A stretch of 64,000 nucleotides of DNA from Saposhnikovia divaricata (Eukaryota; Streptophyta; Magnoliopsida; Apiales; Apiaceae): assembly GCA_036435485.1 (NCBI GenBank), contig CM071600.1, positions 50,155,546 to 50,219,545 of the forward strand. The letters are read 5' to 3'. A program made the position numbers and the translations under genes. Within the stretch, counting starts at the first letter, position 1. Every line of letters starts with the position of its first letter. Shown here piece by piece: positions 1-9,861 of this stretch. Under the pieces are notes generated by a model, which saw only the letters and a program-made list of their open reading frames with translations, was not told the DNA's origin and made no database searches.

Positions 1-2
1 GT

Positions 3-3000
3 TCCAAGGCAAAGATTGGTAAAAGGAAGGATAGGTCTCCCAGTCCTACCCGTCGTATAGCAACTGGTGCGAACCGGATAAATCTAACTGAAACTGGAAG
101 GAGTTGGGGTCCACCTGATACATACGCTTACGATCAAAGGCCGGGTAACTATACTCCTTTAGCAGCTTCTATTGAACATATCTTTGAGGTGAATAAGAAC
201 AAAGGGTTCTTCAGAAAGCCGGAACCATTGACTTCCTGGCAGAGCAAGGATAAGAAAAAGTATTGTGAATTCCATGAATCCGCAGGGCATAACACACATG
301 AATGTCGTCAACTCAGGGAAGAGATTGAAGATTTGATTAAGGAAGGATACCTGACGGAATGGATTGTTAGGGAGGTGAAGAAGCATAGGGAGAATCCCGA
401 CAGGAGAAATGGAGGGCGCGCCCTCCATGGAGAAGGTAAGCCAGAAGAGAAGAAATTCGTCAAAGAAGGAAGTATTCACACCATCTTTGGAGGACACCAT
501 TTAGGGGGAGATAGCAATCACGCTATGGAGAGGTATTCCAGGGAAGCGAGGTATCGACCTCTCACAAATGTGAATAGTTTGGAATTGAGGCCACCTAAAT
601 TGTTCAAGGGAGAATGTGCTGACATTACTTTCACTGAAGAAGAAGCTAGATGGGTACATCATCCTCATAATGATGCTCTGGTAGTAGCAATTCAGATTGG
701 TTCGAAGAATGTCCATCGGGTTTTCGTGGACAATGGAAGCTCGGTGAACATACTCTACTACAGTACTTATAAGAAGCTGGGACTCTTAGACAAAGACATG
801 ATTCAAGACAACGGATGGATCTATGGTTTTTCAGGAGAATCGGTAAAAGTTATGGGAGCTATTAAATTACCGGTAACTCTTGGGGAAGGAAACCTTTCTG
901 TGACGCAAATGATGGATTTCATGATTTTGAATGTGGATTCCTCACATAATGCTCTAGTAGGACGACCCCTGTTGAAGGAAATGAAAGTTGTGACCTCCAT
1001 CTATCATCTTGCGATGAAATTTCCTACGCCAAATGGTGTGGGAACTGTACGGGGCTCTCAGCACGACTCCAGAGATTGCTACCATAAGGCGATTAAAGGG
1101 TTTAGAAGGCAGCAGGATGGAGGGCGCGCCCTGCGTGAGAGTGGTTCCGGAGTCATGAGTGTTGTCCCAGAAGAGGTGAAAGCCCATTATCTTGTCCAGG
1201 AACCTGAAGAGGAAGAACCGCTATACAGGGCGCGCCCCGAGGATGATACTTCGGTTCTTGATGAGCTTCAAGAAGGAATTTTGGAGGAAATAGAGGAAGA
1301 TGCAGAGGAAGTAATCTCGTTTGATCTCCAGGGTGAGCAGGTTGAAGGGAGACGAATGTTGCTTGAAGGTTTGGTGCATACCCTTGTTGAGGAAGACTTC
1401 CCTCTTAAAGAGGACGTGCCCTCCAAAGACGTAGCACCGGTTGAAGATCCTCGAAGTTTTGATTTCGACCTTGACCCAAGGACACCGCAACCAGTGGAAA
1501 AGACTGGTCCTGCAGAGGATACAATTTCTATTTTGGTGGATGAGAGGGATCCAACTAAGGTTCTGAAGATTGGATCGCAGTTGAACTCCAAGTTAAGAGG
1601 CATGCTCACTAATTTCCTTTTAAACAATCTGGATGTTTTTGCTTGGAGTCATGCTGATATGGTTGGGATCGATCCGAAGGTTATGTGTCACCGTCTGAAT
1701 ATAGATCCCACCAAGAAGGGAATTCGCCAGAAACGCCGGCCAGTAAGTGGAGAGAGAGCCGTAGCCTTGAAAGAAGAGGTGGATAGACTTCTAGATGTTG
1801 GGCTAATCAAGGAGTCATATTATCCAGATTGGTTGGCTAATCCGGTTCTTGTGAAAAAACCAAATGGGAAATGGCGAACTTGTGTGGATTTCACTGATCT
1901 GAACAAGGCATGCCCGAAGGATAGCTTTCCACTCCCGAGGATTGATCAGTTGGTAGATGCCACGGCAGGACATGCTCTTTTAAGTTTCATGGATGCCTAC
2001 TCTGGTTACAACCAGATTCCTATGTATGAGCCGGATCAGGAGCACACTTCCTTTATTACAGATCGAGGGTTGTATTGTTACATTGGAATGCCTTTCGGGT
2101 TAATCAATGCTGGCGCAACCTATCAAAGATTGGTGAACATGATGTTTAAGGATTTGATAGGGAAAACCATGGAGGTATACGTGGATGATATGCTTGTTAA
2201 ATCCTTAAAAGCAGAAGACCATGTAAAGCATTTGGAACAGATGTTCGAGATTTTGAGGAAGTTTAGGATGAAGTTGAATCCTCAAAAATGCGTCTTTGGG
2301 GTAGAATCCGGGAAGTTTCTAGGATTTATTGTTAATCATCGTGGAATCGAGGCAAATCCAGCAAAAATAAAAGCTCTTCTTGACATGAAATCTCCGTCTA
2401 GTGTAAAGCAAGTTCAGAGTCTAACAGGAAGGATAGCAGCCCTTAATCGTTTCGTTTCAAAATCGTCGGATAAATGCAGAGAATTCTTCAAGGCGATAAA
2501 GGGGGCAGCCAAAGATTTTGTATGGACATCTGAGTGTGAGGAAGCTTTTCAGAGAATAAAGGAGCATTTGGGAAATCCCCCTCTCTTAGCTAAGCCCGTG
2601 GAAGGAGAGACGTTAATTTTATACTTGGCAGTTTCAGAACATTCTATCAGTGCGGTATTAGTAAGAGAAGAAGTTGATCATCAGTCTCCGGTTTACTATG
2701 TGAGTAAACGTTTGCTCGATGCGGAAACCAGATATACTAGCATGGAAAAGTTGGTTTATGCCTTAGTTTTGGCGTCAAGGAAGCTTCGTCCTTATTTTCA
2801 GGCTCACAAAATTGAAGTTCGTACGGCATATCCATTGAGAGGAATTCTCCACAAGCCGGAAACCTCTGGTCGAATGTTAAAATGGGCAGTTGAGCTGGGA
2901 CAATTTGATTTGGAATATACTCCAAGGACAGCTATAAAGGGTCAAGCTTTAGCTGATTTCATTCTTGAATTCGAGTCGGAAAATGAAGAAAAATCAATTG

Positions 3001-4781
3001 TATTGATTGAGCCTGAAGTTCTGCTTAAGAAGGCAACCCCATTTGAAGAAGTTCCTCAACCTTGGTGGAAGTTACAAGTAGATGGAGCTGTCAACAATGG
3101 AGGGGCTGGAGCAGGAATAATCTTGTTTACCCCCGAAGGGAATCAACTTATGAGTGCTATTCACTTCAAATTTCAGGCGACCAATAATGATGCCGAGTAT
3201 GAAGCCTTGGTTAATGGGCTTAAGATGGCTTTGGAGATGAAAGTAGTGAATCTCATTGTGTTAAGTGATTCAGAACTAGTGGTTGGACAAGTAAAAGGTG
3301 GATTTCAGTGTAGAGGTCCAAGGACAGAGCTTTACATGAGGTGCGCTCAACGATTGATCAAAAAGTTCCGAGAAGTACGGGTAGAGTGTATTCCACGAGA
3401 TGAGAACTGTAGTGCAGATGTGTTAGCTAAGTTGGGGTCACAGAAAGACGCTATGCTATTGGGGACAGTACCTCTGCAAGTACAGGAGGTACCTAGCATT
3501 CCGGAGGTTGAAGTCATGGAAGTGGAATCTATTCCCAATATTACTTGGATGACTCCCATTCAAAAATATATCCGAGAAGGTATACTTCCAAGTGAAAAGC
3601 TGGAGGCCAGGCGGCTTCAGTATCAAGCAGCAAGATTCGTGGAGTATGATGGGATATTATATAAGAGGGGTTTCAATCAACCACTTCTCAAGTGTATAGA
3701 TGGAGATGAATGCAATTACATTCTTAGGGAAATTCATGAAGGTATATGCGGCAATCACTCGGGGGGTGGTTCGTTGGCAATGAAGGTGTTAAGGCAAGGA
3801 TATTATTGGCCTACCTTGAAGAAGGATGCTTACGACTTTGTTAAGGCATGTGACAAGTGTCAAAGGTTCGCCAATTACTCTACCAGCCCTGCTACCACTT
3901 TGACTTCCTTGATGAGTCCGTGGCCATTTGCTATGTGGGGAATAGATCTTATCGGAGAGCTCCCTAAAGCCAAAGGAGGAGTGAAATATGCTGTTGTTGC
4001 TGTGGATTACTTTACCAAGTGGGCGGAGGCAATGCCTCTGGCCACAATTACAGCAAGAAAGATTCGAGATTTTGTTTTCAACTATATTGTGTGCAGGTTT
4101 GGAATTCCGTATAAACTTGTGTCGGATAATGGAAAGCAGTTTGATAGCAAGGAATTGAGAAAATTGTGTGATGATTTGGGGATAAAGAAGGAATTTGCAG
4201 CTGTGTATCACCCTCAAAGCAATGGGCAGACAGAGGCTGTCAACAAAATAATCAAGCACACCTTGAAGACGAAGTTGGAAGAAAGCAAAGGGAATTGGCC
4301 TGAAGAACTTCCCATGGTCTTATGGTCATATAACACGACTCCAAGAACCACAACTGGAGAATCTCCTTTCATATTGTCTTATGGATGTGAAGCAATTGTG
4401 CCAGTGGAGATTGGAGCAGGGTCATTCCGAAGAGATTTTTATGATGAAAAATCAAATATGGTTAATCAAAGATTAAATCTTGATCTCCTAGAAGAAATGA
4501 GGGCTAATTCGCAGTTGAGATTGGCAACTTATCAGCAGAGGGCTGCACGGTATTATAACAAGAAGGTGAAGGCTCAACCTTTTAAGGTGGGTGATCTAGT
4601 TCTGCGGAAAGTTATGCCAAATACAAGGGTAGCAGCGCATGGAGTCTTTGGTCCTAACTGGGAAGGACCTTACAAGATCAAGTCTATCATCTGGGAAGGG
4701 ACTTATCATCTAGAAGACTTGGATGGCAACACAATCCCAAGGGCATGGAATGCAGAGCATCTGAGGAAATATTATCAGTAG
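3..4781 (+). CDS. gag-pol polyprotein of Tat element (gag C-terminus, PR, RT, RNH, aRNH, IN)
   Basis: One reading frame is open from the left edge to the TAG at 4779-4781, so this is the C-terminal part of gag fused to a whole pol. Visible domains are: a Cys/His gag motif (CEFHESAGHNTHEC) near 260-310; retroviral-type aspartic protease with active site D-N-G-S at 729-740 (N in place of the usual S/T, common in this lineage); reverse transcriptase about 1790-2330 with YVDD at 2178-2189; RNase H about 2610-2900; a second RNase H about 3060-3440 (VDGAVNNGGAG, then NNDAEYEAL and LSDSELV); and integrase with an HHCC zinc motif about 3740-3870 and a D,D,E core about 3940-4240. It supplies the element's own replication and insertion enzymes. 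Two AGGGCGCGCCCT palindromes and one near copy lie in frame between gag and RT and are translated as Gly/Arg/Ala/Pro stretches. No break is seen, so the copy may be coding-competent. Confidence 0.9.
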   Translation, partial: SKAKIGKRKDRSPSPTRRIATGANRINLTETGRSWGPPDTYAYDQRPGNYTPLAASIEHIFEVNKNKGFFRKPEPLTSWQSKDKKKYCEFHESAGHNTHECRQLREEIEDLIKEGYLTEWIVREVKKHRENPDRRNGGRALHGEGKPEEKKFVKEGSIHTIFGGHHLGGDSNHAMERYSREARYRPLTNVNSLELRPPKLFKGECADITFTEEEARWVHHPHNDALVVAIQIGSKNVHRVFVDNGSSVNILYYSTYKKLGLLDKDMIQDNGWIYGFSGESVKVMGAIKLPVTLGEGNLSVTQMMDFMILNVDSSHNALVGRPLLKEMKVVTSIYHLAMKFPTPNGVGTVRGSQHDSRDCYHKAIKGFRRQQDGGRALRESGSGVMSVVPEEVKAHYLVQEPEEEEPLYRARPEDDTSVLDELQEGILEEIEEDAEEVISFDLQGEQVEGRRMLLEGLVHTLVEEDFPLKEDVPSKDVAPVEDPRSFDFDLDPRTPQPVEKTGPAEDTISILVDERDPTKVLKIGSQLNSKLRGMLTNFLLNNLDVFAWSHADMVGIDPKVMCHRLNIDPTKKGIRQKRRPVSGERAVALKEEVDRLLDVGLIKESYYPDWLANPVLVKKPNGKWRTCVDFTDLNKACPKDSFPLPRIDQLVDATAGHALLSFMDAYSGYNQIPMYEPDQEHTSFITDRGLYCYIGMPFGLINAGATYQRLVNMMFKDLIGKTMEVYVDDMLVKSLKAEDHVKHLEQMFEILRKFRMKLNPQKCVFGVESGKFLGFIVNHRGIEANPAKIKALLDMKSPSSVKQVQSLTGRIAALNRFVSKSSDKCREFFKAIKGAAKDFVWTSECEEAFQRIKEHLGNPPLLAKPVEGETLILYLAVSEHSISAVLVREEVDHQSPVYYVSKRLLDAETRYTSMEKLVYALVLASRKLRPYFQAHKIEVRTAYPLRGILHKPETSGRMLKWAVELGQFDLEYTPRTAIKGQALADFILEFESENEEKSIVLIEPEVLLKKATPFEEVPQPWWKLQVDGAVNNGGAGAGIILFTPEGNQLMSAIHFKFQATNNDAEYEALVNGLKMALEMKVVNLIVLSDSELVVGQVKGGFQCRGPRTELYMRCAQRLIKKFREVRVECIPRDENCSADVLAKLGSQKDAMLLGTVPLQVQEVPSIPEVEVMEVESIPNITWMTPIQKYIREGILPSEKLEARRLQYQAARFVEYDGILYKRGFNQPLLKCIDGDECNYILREIHEGICGNHSGGGSLAMKVLRQGYYWPTLKKDAYDFVKACDKCQRFANYSTSPATTLTSLMSPWPFAMWGIDLIGELPKAKGGVKYAVVAVDYFTKWAEAMPLATITARKIRDFVFNYIVCRFGIPYKLVSDNGKQFDSKELRKLCDDLGIKKEFAAVYHPQSNGQTEAVNKIIKHTLKTKLEESKGNWPEELPMVLWSYNTTPRTTTGESPFILSYGCEAIVPVEIGAGSFRRDFYDEKSNMVNQRLNLDLLEEMRANSQLRLATYQQRAARYYNKKVKAQPFKVGDLVLRKVMPNTRVAAHGVFGPNWEGPYKIKSIIWEGTYHLEDLDGNTIPRAWNAEHLRKYYQ

Positions 4782-4849
4782 GGTGCGGCTTTGACCCCCT
4801 ATTGTATGAAGGCTTATATTTAAGTTATAGACTAGCATAAATAAATCTT

Positions 4850-5010
4850 CTCCTAGTCTAGGGGGGTAGTACACGTACGCCTTCTTTAGTTCTAGTCGAG
4901 ACTTGCTGTTTTTATTCTACGCTTTTTTGAAGTTTATTCTCCTTAGCTCGGGGGGTAGTTCATGTATACCTTCCCCTGTTCTGTTGAGATTTGAGTTTAT
5001 TTGAGGATTA
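4850..5010 (+). repeat. Degenerate tandem copy carrying two polypurine-tract-like motifs
   Basis: Two related units of about 90 bp follow the pol stop. Each contains GGGGGGTAGT (4861-4870 and 4950-4959) followed by similar text running into a C/T-rich stretch and a GAGA(C/T)TTG-like end. A third GGGGGGTAGT occurs at 8847-8856 just before the 3' LTR. The internal copies look like polypurine tracts and may be extra plus-strand primers or relics of duplication. Confidence 0.6.
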
Positions 5011-5593
5011 ATAAAGTTTATCGAGACAGTTTTTCAAGTTTTTTGAAGATTCTTACAAGAGGTCGTGCTCTATGCCTTAGGGCGCGCCCTGTGAAATTCT
5101 GTCTAAATCCAAGCAATAATTGACAAGTAAAAGGAATATTGGAAAAAGGGTAATGCCTTAGGGCGCGCCCTCAATATGAATGAAGATTTTTTATTCTAAG
5201 TGTTTTAACGTTTTCAAGAGTTGGAAGAATGTTGGCTGATAAAACACAAGAGGCCGCGCTCAAATAAAGGGCGCGCCCTGTATTTATACTGAAGAGTTTA
5301 CAAGTATTTTAGCTAACAACTTTTCACATCATATGATGTTTGCACAGAAGAATTATCTGAAAGTTTTTTGAAGATGTGTTTTAACAAGTAATAAAGAAAA
5401 TTTTACGAAGGTTGCCCCCTATGTGTTAGGGCGCGCCCTATAGCTGTTTTACGGCAAAAGTAATTTAGCAATTAACATTAAGGTCATTAACGGTGCAAAT
5501 AAAGTTCAAAAGTTAAGTTACAACTTGCAGGGTTTTACAAAGGACCCGCGCCTTGAAAGTTAGAATAAATTCGGATTAACTTGAAGGTAAATT
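5011..5593. other. Noncoding interval between pol and the antisense gene
   Basis: No ORF is supported here. The interval is AT-rich apart from four perfect AGGGCGCGCCCT palindromes (5079, 5160, 5268, 5428) and decayed relatives. It would contain the 3' UTR or terminator of the antisense gene, but I see no clear signal for either. Confidence 0.5.
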
Positions 5594-7938
5594 TTAGGAC
5601 GCGTCCTTGGGGGGAGAAGGAGGCGCGTCCTTAGCATCACCAGGGGGAACAACAGTGAGAGGAGAGATCATTTCAGGAACAGAGTTTTGTTTGGAAGGAT
5701 CGATGGTTTGGATCTCTGGATCTTCAATTCGTTCAGATTGCAGGGGAGCCTCTTCAGTTGAGGGCGCGCCCTGTGGATCTTTATCCAATCCCAGCTCGAT
5801 CCTCTTTGCCAAGATGGCATCCGCGTGCAGTATTTTAAATTGTTTGATGTCCTCAGCACTTTCTGGACCAAACCTTTCTTCCCAGTTGTAATCTGGGTCA
5901 TTTGCAAGAAAACCAAGAAGGTAGAAATCAAACCCAGCTTGGAAATTTTTATCTTCCATGGCTTGCTTCTCATCTTTCCAGCAATCTGCCTTCTCGATCT
6001 CAAGAGTGTCCCGCTGCACCTTTAAATCTTCGTTTTCTTTCTCCAACCTGTCATTCTTGTCGGCCAGGAGTTGGCGATGATTGGCGGCATCTTGCAAGTC
6101 ATTCTTGAGGTCCTGGATAGTAGCATCTTTAGAATCGCACTTGCTCTTCCATTTGTTGTCAGACTCCACAATCAACTTTGCATATTTTCTGTTTTCCCCT
6201 TCGAGTTTGTTGATGTAAAGCTTCTCTTTGTGAATCCTTTGGGCGCGCCCTAGGGATTGAATTAGAAGTTGAGCAGAGGCTTTGATCATAGAGTTTGTTT
6301 CATCATCAGCATTCATGTTTTGCCAATGATCAACCTCTTTGTCATCAACAAGAGATGCAGCAGCTGGACCAATGAGGGTCTCAGCGTACGAAGGCGCGCC
6401 CTCAGTTCTTGGCTTCTTGCCCTTGTCCACAGGGGGGTCTTGGCCTTCAGTACTCCTCTTCAAGGATCTGGAAGTAGGAATTGTTGGGTTGGGTTCATGC
6501 TGAATTTGACTAGGGCGCGCCCTAGTGTCAGAAGAACCCACTTTGTCAGTTGTTTTTTCCTTGTCATTTTTCTTTTTGGATCCAAAGCCGCGTGGAATTT
6601 GGGGGGCCATATCTGCAAGAGAAAAAATAATAAAAATGTTAAGTCATATAACAGGTTACAAGATATATAATAAGGATAGGCTGTAAAATCGGAAGGTTAG
6701 GGCGCGCCCTAATTTGAGATTTCATACCTTCATCCTGATCAGAGTCAAGATTTTCGTTGTCACTAGTAGTAGATAGAGGGACGGCGATACCATTTCTAAA
6801 TTTTCTAAATCTACAAATTGAACCAACCCTATCAGAAAGGATTCCAACCCTTTTTAAGTTTTCTTCAGTGATTAAGGTTTGAAGATTGAATCTTTCAGCT
6901 GCAATTTTAAGGACGGCAGTAGCTCGAGTTGAGGCCGCGCCTTGAAGAGTTTTTTGGATTCTTCTATCTGTTTTAGTTTTTAAAAGATTAATAAAAAGTT
7001 AATAAAGATGGAAGAAAAGAGGAGTGTAGGGCGCGCCCTCACTTACATGGGTTTGTGTTGAATTGAAGGCGGACTCTAGGAACATCCCAGACAAAGAAGT
7101 AGGGTTCTTTCCACCGTTTAATATGGCTAATCCTTCCGTCAGAAAAGCCTTTGTTGTTGTGAAGCTTGTTAATTACTAGATAGTAATAGCCAATGTTTGA
7201 TTGGCGGATGCTGAAGAAGTAGCTAATTTCTGGCATCGAGGGTGCTTCGAACCCCAAGTCATGGTAGAGAATTAGCAAACCTAGAACAAGTTTGTAGCTG
7301 TTTGGAGAAAGTTGGATTGGGGCCAGATTGTACCATTCAAGGATTTCTCTAAGGTATGGGTGTAAGGGCGCGCCCACACCAAGGGCTATGAGTCGAGGGG
7401 TCAAAACCATTCTTGGAATTCTAAAGTTTCCACCATAGTTGAAAATGTGGGGACGGTGATGAGAATGAGGAATGGCCCAAAGTCCTTCTTGACCGTAGTA
7501 TTTCATGGCCCATTCTACCTCGTCATTTGTTGCAGTAGAAGACATGTTTACACAAGCCAGTTTGCCTTGTTTCTTTCGGAGTGAATTCTTCTCTTTTTCA
7601 GTTATATCTCCATACCTACCCCATTCGAGGTCAATTTCTTCGTCACGAACTTCCCAGTGTTCAAAGGGAGTTGGGGAAGGTGGTGGAGATGTTGGTTCAG
7701 AATTTATTGGAGGGGAAATGGAAGAGGCTGAGGGCGCGCCCTCAGCTGAGTATGTGTCTGAAGAATGAGTGTCCCCTGATGTTTCCGAGATTGGAGCAAA
7801 ATCACTATCCTCTATAGAGTTGTAAGAATGGTTCGCCTCAGGGGGTGTTTGAGATTCTTTGGACGGTTGAGCATCAAATTCATTGGAAGGTTGATCAGAT
7901 GTGGTAGCGTCGGAGGAGTTTTCACTAGAAAAACTCAT
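5594..7938 (-). CDS. Antisense extra gene of the Tat element, spliced, putative gypsy-type transposon protein
   Basis: Three coding exons join in frame on the minus strand: 7938-7047 (donor GTAAGT), 6967-6728 (acceptor ACAG, donor GTATGA) and 6612-5594 (acceptor CTTGCAG), giving 717 codons including the stop. The middle exon is open across its full 240 nt in exactly the phase needed, which argues strongly for real splicing. I chose the ATG at 7938 because an upstream intron with acceptor TTTTTTGCAG ends at 8113, and this is the first ATG of the spliced message. Without that intron the ORF extends to 8178. Exon 1 ends in a region (about 7400-7050, ALGVGAPLHPYLREIL and following) that resembles the plant 'putative gypsy type transposon' family (Pfam Transposase_28). 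That name is historical and does not imply transposase activity. The last exon encodes a charged coiled coil (about 6200-5990). Function unknown. Extra antisense ORFs are known in Tat elements. Confidence 0.7.
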
Positions 7939-8538
7939 GGTGCCGTCTTCAAATTCTTGAATAAGGCGCGTCCTATCTTCTGGAGAGATGAATGAGAAAG
8001 GAAGTCTGTAGCGATTAGGTGGAAGCGGTGATGGCAAGGGAGAATAGATTCCAAGACGTTTGTTGAATTCCTTAAAAGGATGGAAGGGAGAGGACGCGCC
8101 CTTGTCCTCCAGCTGCAAAAAATTAATAAAAAGGGACTTAGGGCGCGCCCAGGAGTTTAATAAATGGATATTAGACATGCGATGAATATTTTAAAAAATC
8201 TAAGGCGTATCCTAGTGTATGGTGTTAACGCCCAAAGGAGGATTTTTTAAAGTCTGCTAGAAGGGTCATGAAGAATTAGGTTTCTAAAGTTATATTATGG
8301 TACCAGAGGAATCCAAGGCGCGCCCTGTGTAAAGGACGCGCCCTGAAGTTTAATTAATCGTATCTATTTATCAGAAACATATTTTGAAGAGGTTATAGCA
8401 GCAAAACAAGATCAAAACATATACATATACATATATACATACAACGGAAAACGAAGAACATAGGGTATGTGAACAGTTGCAACATTGGAATGGACAATTT
8501 ACACGGTCAAAATGAAAAATAAGGACATGAAAACGTAC

Positions 8539-8694
8539 CTTGTAAGTTCTGGAATGCGATTTGGTGATGAAAACGACAGAGAACGTGACGGAGACGGCCG
8601 GATTGATGTTTAAATGTTGGAGTCGCCGGAGTTCGTGTTTTTTGGGAGAGAAAATAGAAAAAGAGTAAAGTAAGAGAGAAGGAAGGTATTTATA
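8539..8694 (-). promoter_or_regulatory. TATA box and noncoding leader exon of the antisense gene
   Basis: On the minus strand, CTATAAATACC (TATA at 8694-8687) is followed by a pyrimidine-rich leader without ATG, ending in a donor (ACAAG then GTACGT; exon end 8539). A matching acceptor lies at 8114-8113. This would drive transcription away from the 3' LTR and back across the element. The start site, near 8660, is inferred from TATA spacing. Confidence 0.55.
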
Positions 8695-8856
8695 GAGATT
8701 TGGAAATGGTGGATGACAGCTGTAAAATCGTTTGGGATTCCTCAGGACGCGCCTTAGTTTAGGGCGCGCCCTAAAGGAAATCTTGAGTGAATTTTGGGTT
8801 TTTCTAGGAGAAATTCCATACATCATCTCTGATTTCGTATGGAATTGGGGGGTAGT

Positions 8857-9855
8857 TGTTATAGCCAAAATTCGGTTTGGGTATTTTCAAGATGGATTCG
8901 GGCCAAATGTGGGTCCAATTTGGGGGAATTCTAGAATAAATTAGGGTTTTGACTCAAGTTGGAGGAATTAGGACGCGCCCTGGCTTTCCTTATAGTTAGG
9001 GTGCGCCCTAGATATGAAATATGGGGATAAATGTGTTCAAGGTGGTTTTCTAAGAAGACATTGAAGAAATCACTCCTAGGGTTCCACTCAAGCGTGGATT
9101 CCACTCAAACATGGATTCCATTCAAGCTGGAATTCCGTAAGTTGAAGAATTCCCTCCTGTCGTATCTCAGGAGGGGGATGTCCGTCGCGGAAGGCCTCCA
9201 GGGGTTTGCCTGGATATAAGGACCCTTCTTAGACGCTAAGGGAGGCATCCGTGCGCCCTAAGGTGGAAAGATGGGGACTTTCTGGTGTGTGCTTTGGGAG
9301 CTCTGTTCCTGTAGCCAATGGGCGCGCTCTCATTGGGGAACTTTGGAGTAATCCTGCACTTTGCACCCAAAAGCTCTGGATCACCTGTCCTGCTATCTGG
9401 TGGGTGCTTCTCATTCGGGGGACAGGGATGCGTTCTGCACTTGGGGTAAACCACGGCTATACCTGCATCCTTGAAATCAAGAAATAGCTGGTAACGGATA
9501 GGACTAGTCCTCGACGGGGGAAGTTTCCTTATCCGTGAAGTCTTGAGATCTTGGATGAGCCTTGGGCCTTTGTGGTTAGGCCTCATAGTAGAACATTCCG
9601 GAAGCTGGTCCGTTATCCAAGCCCATTTGGGTTTCTTGTTCTCCAAGAACTACGTATGGCTTGATCCCCTATAAATACCGGGGTACGTAGGCCGATTGAG
9701 GGGTTGGAAGTCGAGAGCTCTGAATAGCCGCCACTAACCCTATCAATCTCAGCCACCAATTATCTACAGCCACCACACGCCACCACTTTTTCCGGAGAAA
9801 AACCACCGTCTAAGATCTTGTTTCCGGCGACATACCTCGAATTTTGTTGTTCCCA
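8857..9855 (+). repeat. 3' LTR of the Tat element
   Basis: A purine tract (GGAATTGGGGGGTAGT, 8841-8856) immediately precedes TGTTATAGCC. The right end is read as ...GTTCCCA at 9855, just before copia coding sequence. That gives about 1.0 kb. The LTR holds two palindrome relatives (8970, 8998), a 17-bp unit repeated about three times (9080-9129, GGATTCCACTCAA-type) and a core promoter at 9670. Both ends are inferred because the second LTR is not in the window. Confidence 0.6.
9670..9677 (+). promoter_or_regulatory. TATA box of the Tat LTR promoter
   Basis: TATAAATA, about 185 bp before the LTR end, with a leader-like sequence downstream. This placement fits the U3/R boundary, and the identical LTR at the missing 5' end would start the genomic RNA here. 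Confidence 0.6.
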
Positions 9856-9861
9856 AATTCC

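Larger units (their letters stand above)
413..9009. repeat. Dispersed 12-bp palindrome AGGGCGCGCCCT, 12 perfect copies
   Basis: Perfect copies start at 413, 1121, 5079, 5160, 5268, 5428, 5761, 6512, 6699, 7028, 7731 and 8761. Near copies start at 1227, 5596 (AGGACGCGTCCT, still a perfect palindrome), 6240, 6391, 7365, 8140, 8315, 8333, 8744, 8970 and 8998, with weaker ones at about 5251, 6934, 7963 and 8092. They occur in pol, in exons and introns of the antisense gene, in noncoding DNA and in the LTR. They are used in several reading frames, giving GRAL, RARP or GAPS. None is seen in the neighbouring elements, so the set belongs to this family. Confidence 0.9.
1..9855 (+). mobile_element. 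Tat-lineage Ty3/gypsy retrotransposon, 5' end outside window
   Basis: Domain order is gag end, protease, reverse transcriptase, RNase H, a second RNase H and integrase, followed by a long 3' region with an antisense gene and one LTR. The second, plant-type RNase H before integrase and the antisense extra ORF are known hallmarks of the Tat (Retand/Ogre) branch of Ty3/gypsy. The 5' LTR, PBS and most of gag lie left of the window, so no target-site duplication can be checked. The right end abuts a copia reverse transcriptase cut in mid-domain, so this element inserted into that copia. The pol frame has no stop or frameshift, which suggests a fairly young copy. The right boundary rests on a TG...CA reading of the LTR. 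Confidence 0.85.

Noticed and set aside
8371..8868. 165-codon minus-strand ORF
   Set aside because: Overlaps the leader exon and first intron of the antisense gene; composition is that of UTR/intron, and the donor at 8538 interrupts it.
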